A stretch of DNA of 11,399 nucleotides, taken from positions 1-11,399 of the forward strand of contig PDHQ01000682.1 in assembly GCA_003339415.1 (NCBI GenBank), given 5' to 3'. A program made the translations under genes and the position numbers. This DNA comes from Ophiocordyceps camponoti-saundersi (nom. inval.). Lineage: Eukaryota > Ascomycota > Sordariomycetes > Hypocreales > Ophiocordycipitaceae. How positions within the stretch are numbered: the first letter of the stretch is position 1; each line of letters begins with the position of its first letter. A model generated the notes under the pieces. It saw nothing but the letters and a program-made list of their open reading frames with translations, ran no database searches and was not told the DNA's origin. Shown here piece after piece: positions 8,519 through 11,399 of this stretch.

Positions 8519-9015
8519 AAAAAAGAAATAAAATTTTATTTTAAAAAATATAATAAAAAGTATAAAAAATAATATAAATAAATAAAAATAAAGTAATATA
8601 TATATATTTTTATATAATTCTAGTATTAGATGTATTTTTAGAATTTTAATATATTTTTATTTTTATTTTTAAAAACTTTATTAAAGAAATATAAAAATAT
8701 TAGTAATTTTACCTTATATAAACTAAGTATAATATATAAAGCTATATAATATAAAGTCTATACTTATATTAACGTTAAGCTTTTTTTATATAAGTTAAAT
8801 CTTTTCTTTTTATTTTTTCTAATTATTTTAATATTTTTAAAAAATACTTTAAACTCCTACCTTATATTAAACTTTTAGAAAGCTAATATTAAGATTAACT
8901 TATAAATATAAAATATAAAAATATAATTTAAATTATAGAAGAAACGTTATAATAAAAAGATTATTATATAAAGAAATTAATATTATAGCTATTTTAATAA
9001 GCTAGAAATAAAATA
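8519..9015. other. AT-rich degraded DNA
   Basis: No gene was found. Long A/T runs dominate, with one ATG (8630) and no sustained open frame with recognisable residues. Confidence 0.5.
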
Positions 9016-9270
9016 AAATATATGTTTTCTACTTTTTAAGAAACCGAGTTTCTGTTCTTATTATAAAACTTTAGTAAAGCTTTATATAAAAAGTAATGAT
9101 TTTATTATCTTACTAATTAATAAGCTTATAAATAAGGACAAATAAGAATAAAAAACTTGATTATTTCTATATTTTAGAAACTTTAAAAAAATTTTTTAAT
9201 TATTTTTACTACTATTACTTTTAATTATTTAAAAGAGTATACTTTAATAAAAAAGTTATAATTCACTATA
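9016..9270. other. segment with retained TG and CA
   Basis: Within about 250 bp, TG or CA occurs at 9023, 9054, 9097, 9139, 9158 and 9263, while neighbouring stretches of equal length have almost none. It also holds a hairpin AGAAAC-CGA-GTTTCT (9039-9053). No open frame of note exists. The simplest reading is a single-copy spacer or a short insert that RIP did not recognise as duplicated. Confidence 0.45.
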
Positions 9271-9423
9271 AATATATAAATATAATAATAATACTAAGTT
9301 TTAAAAATATTTATAACTTATAACTTATAATATTATCTCTTTTATACTTTTTTTAACTTTTTTATACTTTATTTAAAATTACTAAAAATCTTATATTTTA
9401 AATATTTTAAGTACTTACTTAAG

Positions 9424-9811
9424 AAAATAAGCCTTTTTAATTATTTTAAGTACTTTATAATTATCCGTTTCTTATAAAAATTTTTATATAGATTCTTTTA
9501 AAAGTTATAAGTTAGGAAAAAGTAAACTTATCCGTTTTAAGTAAGTAAAGCGTTTTTTCTATTTATTTCTAAGAAGGAAGAGTATAAAACCCTATATTAG
9601 CTTATAATACTTTAGAAATGCTAGGAAATATACTTTTGCTAACGTTATTACCTTCTATCGCTATAAAAAATAACTAAGGTACTTATAAAAAGTCCTAAAA
9701 GTACTAGGAAATACTTGAGATTCCGCGCTTCCTAGCTACTTACCTTATATACCTAATTTCTTACGTTTTAGTAGTAGAAAGTGTAATCTTTTTCCTTTTT
9801 ACTTCTCTATT
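9424..9811. repeat. direct repeat copy 1 (LTR-like or 5' leader unit)
   Basis: This roughly 390-bp unit recurs at 10120-10510 in the same orientation. Shared blocks include AAAATAAGCCTTTTTAATTA at the left edge, GGAAGAGTATAAAACC in the middle and AGCTACTTAC near the right. This copy still has TG at 9619, 9637, 9716 and 9782, where copy 2 has TA or an unrelated change. It therefore suffered less RIP. No long open frame lies inside; the ATG at 9618 opens only 19 codons. Its position upstream of a copia-like frame suggests an LTR or a duplicated promoter/leader unit. The retained TATAAAAC-type box near 9582 could be a promoter element, though TATA matches are cheap here. Confidence 0.85.
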
Positions 9812-10119
9812 AGAAATTATTAGTAGAAAAATAAAAAAAAATACTTTTTAAAATTCTATAATATTCCTAACCTAATTATATACTTAATAAGATTTCTAAC
9901 TTATTTTTATTTAGCTTTTAAAAGCTATAATATTTAATATAAATTCTTATTAATTATTTTTATATTATAAAAGTATTATTATAAGATTTTTCTAATTAAA
10001 AGATATATTTAGCTTATTAAGCTAATTAGCTATTTTTATAAATTTTTATCTTAATTATTCTATTATTAATTAAATTTATATTATATTTTTCCTTTATTAG
10101 TTTTCCTATATATTTTAAT
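9812..10119. other. spacer between the direct repeats, AT-rich
   Basis: About 308 bp with no gene and no visible similarity to the DNA after copy 2. If the two repeats are LTRs of one element its interior would be far too short to code. The repeats are more likely tandem units, or LTRs of different insertions. Confidence 0.5.
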
Positions 10120-10510
10120 AAAATAAGCCTTTTTAATTATTTTAAATATATTATAATTATCCGTTTTTTATAAAAATTTATATATAGATTCTTTAAAAAG
10201 CTATAAGTTAGGAAAAAGTTAGCTTATCCGTTTTAGGTAAGTAGGGCGTTTTTTCTACTTATTTCTAAGAAGGAAGAGTATAAAACCTTATATTAGCTTA
10301 TAATATTTTAAAAATACTACGAAATATACTTTTACTAATATTACTACTTTTTACCGCTATAAAATAATAACTAAGGTACTTATAGAAAGTCCTAAAAATA
10401 TTAGAAAATATTAAAATTTTCCGCTCGTCTTAGCTACTTACTTTATATACCGAATTTCCCACGCTCTAGTAGTATAAAGTATAGAAATTCCTCCTTTAAC
10501 TTTCTCTTTC
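10120..10510. repeat. direct repeat copy 2 (LTR-like or 5' leader unit)
   Basis: This is the second copy of the 9424-9811 unit, offset by 696-698 bp. Differences are largely C/T and G/A transitions, with several sites where copy 1 has TG and this copy TA. Similarity fades around 10510 in a pyrimidine-rich tract, about 125 bp before the probable start of the copia-like frame. If this is the element's 5' LTR, the primer-binding site should lie just after 10510, but no tRNA-complementary stretch could be recognised by eye. Confidence 0.85.
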
Positions 10511-10529
10511 TTTTCTCTTTTCTTTCTTT
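10489..10529 (+). promoter_or_regulatory. pyrimidine (CT-rich) tract upstream of the copia-like frame
   Basis: About 40 nt are almost only C and T on the plus strand, ending about 105 bp before the inferred start codon. CT-rich tracts just upstream of transcription start points are common in filamentous-fungal promoters. Its place at the end of repeat copy 2 fits the element's own promoter or leader. This is positional inference only. Confidence 0.4.
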
Positions 10530-10634
10530 AACGATTTCTACTTCGTTTCTTATCTAACTTAAATAAGAAAAGCACTATTCGTAACCTCTTCTTCCCCTCT
10601 TCTTAATTTTCCTAGTCACGTAACTTTATTCACT

Positions 10635-11270
10635 ATATCTGCCTTATATATACCTACCGAAGCCTCTGCTTCTTACGCTTCTAAGTTTTCGGAAGGTTTT
10701 AAAATTATAAAGCTTAAGGCTAAGCCTTCTAAGGCCGGGCCTAGTAAGGCCTCCTTATTTTTTAAACATTCTTTATAGCTTACTTTAGGCCTTAATTCTT
10801 AAGCTTTATTTATTATTAAAAAAGAAGAAAAAAGTAAAAAAAATAGTAAAAAATAGTAAAAATAGTAAAAAAATTCTAATAAGTTTATAGTAAAAAAATA
10901 TAAAAAAGAAAAAACTTAGAAAAAAATACGCTTCGAACTAATTTTTCTATATTAAAGTATAATAAGGAAAACTTTAAGTTAAAGCTTAATTTAAGCCTTA
11001 AGCCTTATATCTTTTAATATAAGCTTTTTATAAGAAAGCTTTTACTTATTAATTTATAATAATAGCGCCGAGTCTTATATATTTATATTATATAAGTATT
11101 TTTATTTTTTCTTTATTTTTTTCTTTTTATTAACTATTTATTATAGCTATAATAAAACTTTAGAATATATAATTAATTAAAAAATATATATAAACTTAAA
11201 AAAGTATTATAAACACTACTAGGAAAGTATAGCTTTTAGTAAAAAAAGTAAAAAATAAAAAAAAAGTAAG
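10635..11270 (+). pseudogene. Ty1/copia-like gag-protease relic, N-terminal part
   Basis: One plus frame runs from 10563 past 11170 with only TAA/TAG interruptions (for example 10776, 10800, 10854, 10863, 10917, 10953). Its first 71 codons (10563-10775) are unbroken. ATA at 10635 in CACTATATCTGCC probably was ATG (TG to TA), giving a product starting (M)-S-A-L-Y; a start further upstream is possible. Then come a Ser/Lys/Pro-rich stretch (10660-10750) and a Lys/Gln-rich stretch (10818-10916). At 11058-11084 the frame reads N-N-S-A-E-S-Y-I-F. Undoing RIP changes gives D-N-G-A-E-S-H-I-F, close to the D-S/T-G-A-x-x-H active-site motif of copia proteases. A G-x-G-T-V-like stretch may follow near 11175. 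A gag of about 140 residues is short for copia, and no CCHC knuckle is seen. The frame stops at the (TTTA)n array, so integrase and RT are absent. Copia is probable, not proven. Confidence 0.52.
10834..10872. repeat. short A-rich tandem repeat (TAGTAAAAA-like)
   Basis: About four near-copies of a 9- to 12-bp unit, TAGT or AAGT followed by 5 to 8 A, lie inside the copia-like frame. They account for its Lys/Asn/Gln-type low-complexity stretch; the TAG and TAA triplets here would be Gln codons before RIP. Confidence 0.6.
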
Positions 11271-11272
11271 TT

Positions 11273-11399
<127 letters not shown>

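Noticed and set aside
9618..9677. ATG-initiated 19-codon frame in direct repeat copy 1
   Set aside because: The ATG is ATA in copy 2 and the frame is not conserved between the copies.
9424..10510. A complete small LTR retrotransposon (TRIM) with two LTRs and a 308-bp interior
   Set aside because: No primer-binding site, polypurine tract or matching target-site duplication could be seen, and the two copies show unequal mutation.

Overview
This window looks like a heavily mutated, repeat-rich, AT-rich compartment of a filamentous ascomycete (Pezizomycotina) nuclear genome. The dinucleotides CA and TG are nearly absent over long stretches, TA is greatly over-represented, and only about ten ATG triplets exist on both strands of 11.4 kb (counted by eye). 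CC, GG and CG survive, often as poly-C/G runs or GC blocks. This is the signature of repeat-induced point mutation (RIP), which turns CpA into TpA on both strands of duplicated DNA. No intact gene, tRNA, rRNA or CRISPR array was found. Species cannot be named from the sequence.

Layout. 1-348 is featureless AT-rich DNA. 349-530 is an odd AGTC/GACT-rich palindromic island that kept its CA and TG. 531-2108 is AT-rich desert with a doubtful coding trace at its end. 2109-2134 is a short GC block, followed at 2151-2296 by a perfect 10-bp minisatellite. 2297-4690 is AT-rich decayed repeat with a perfect 23-bp inverted repeat at 3670-3751 and two weak coding traces. 4975-5853 (+) is the best-supported relic: the C-terminal part of a LINE-type retrotransposon ORF2, whose key motifs reappear once RIP-type changes are read back. 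5900-7150 (-) is a long unidentified relic facing it, with a proline/lysine-rich linker. 7220-7570 has clustered palindromes and a GC-rich island. 7958-8449 (+) is another weak relic. 8519-9423 is AT-rich, with one segment (9016-9270) that RIP touched less.

The right end holds a second recognisable element. A roughly 390-bp direct repeat (9424-9811 and 10120-10510) lies upstream of a pyrimidine tract and a decayed reading frame (10635-11270, +). This frame appears to start at an ATA that was once ATG and ends near a probable Ty1/copia-type protease motif. The repeats may be LTRs or tandem 5' leader units of that element. The window closes in a pure (TTTA)n array of at least 127 bp.

None of the genes is likely to make a working protein. 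They are dead transposons, probably nested in each other. The informative contrasts are the patches that escaped RIP: the AGTC island, the hairpin, the minisatellite, the tetranucleotide array, 9016-9270, and the first copy of the direct repeat. These are probably too short, too young or too unique to have been mutated.
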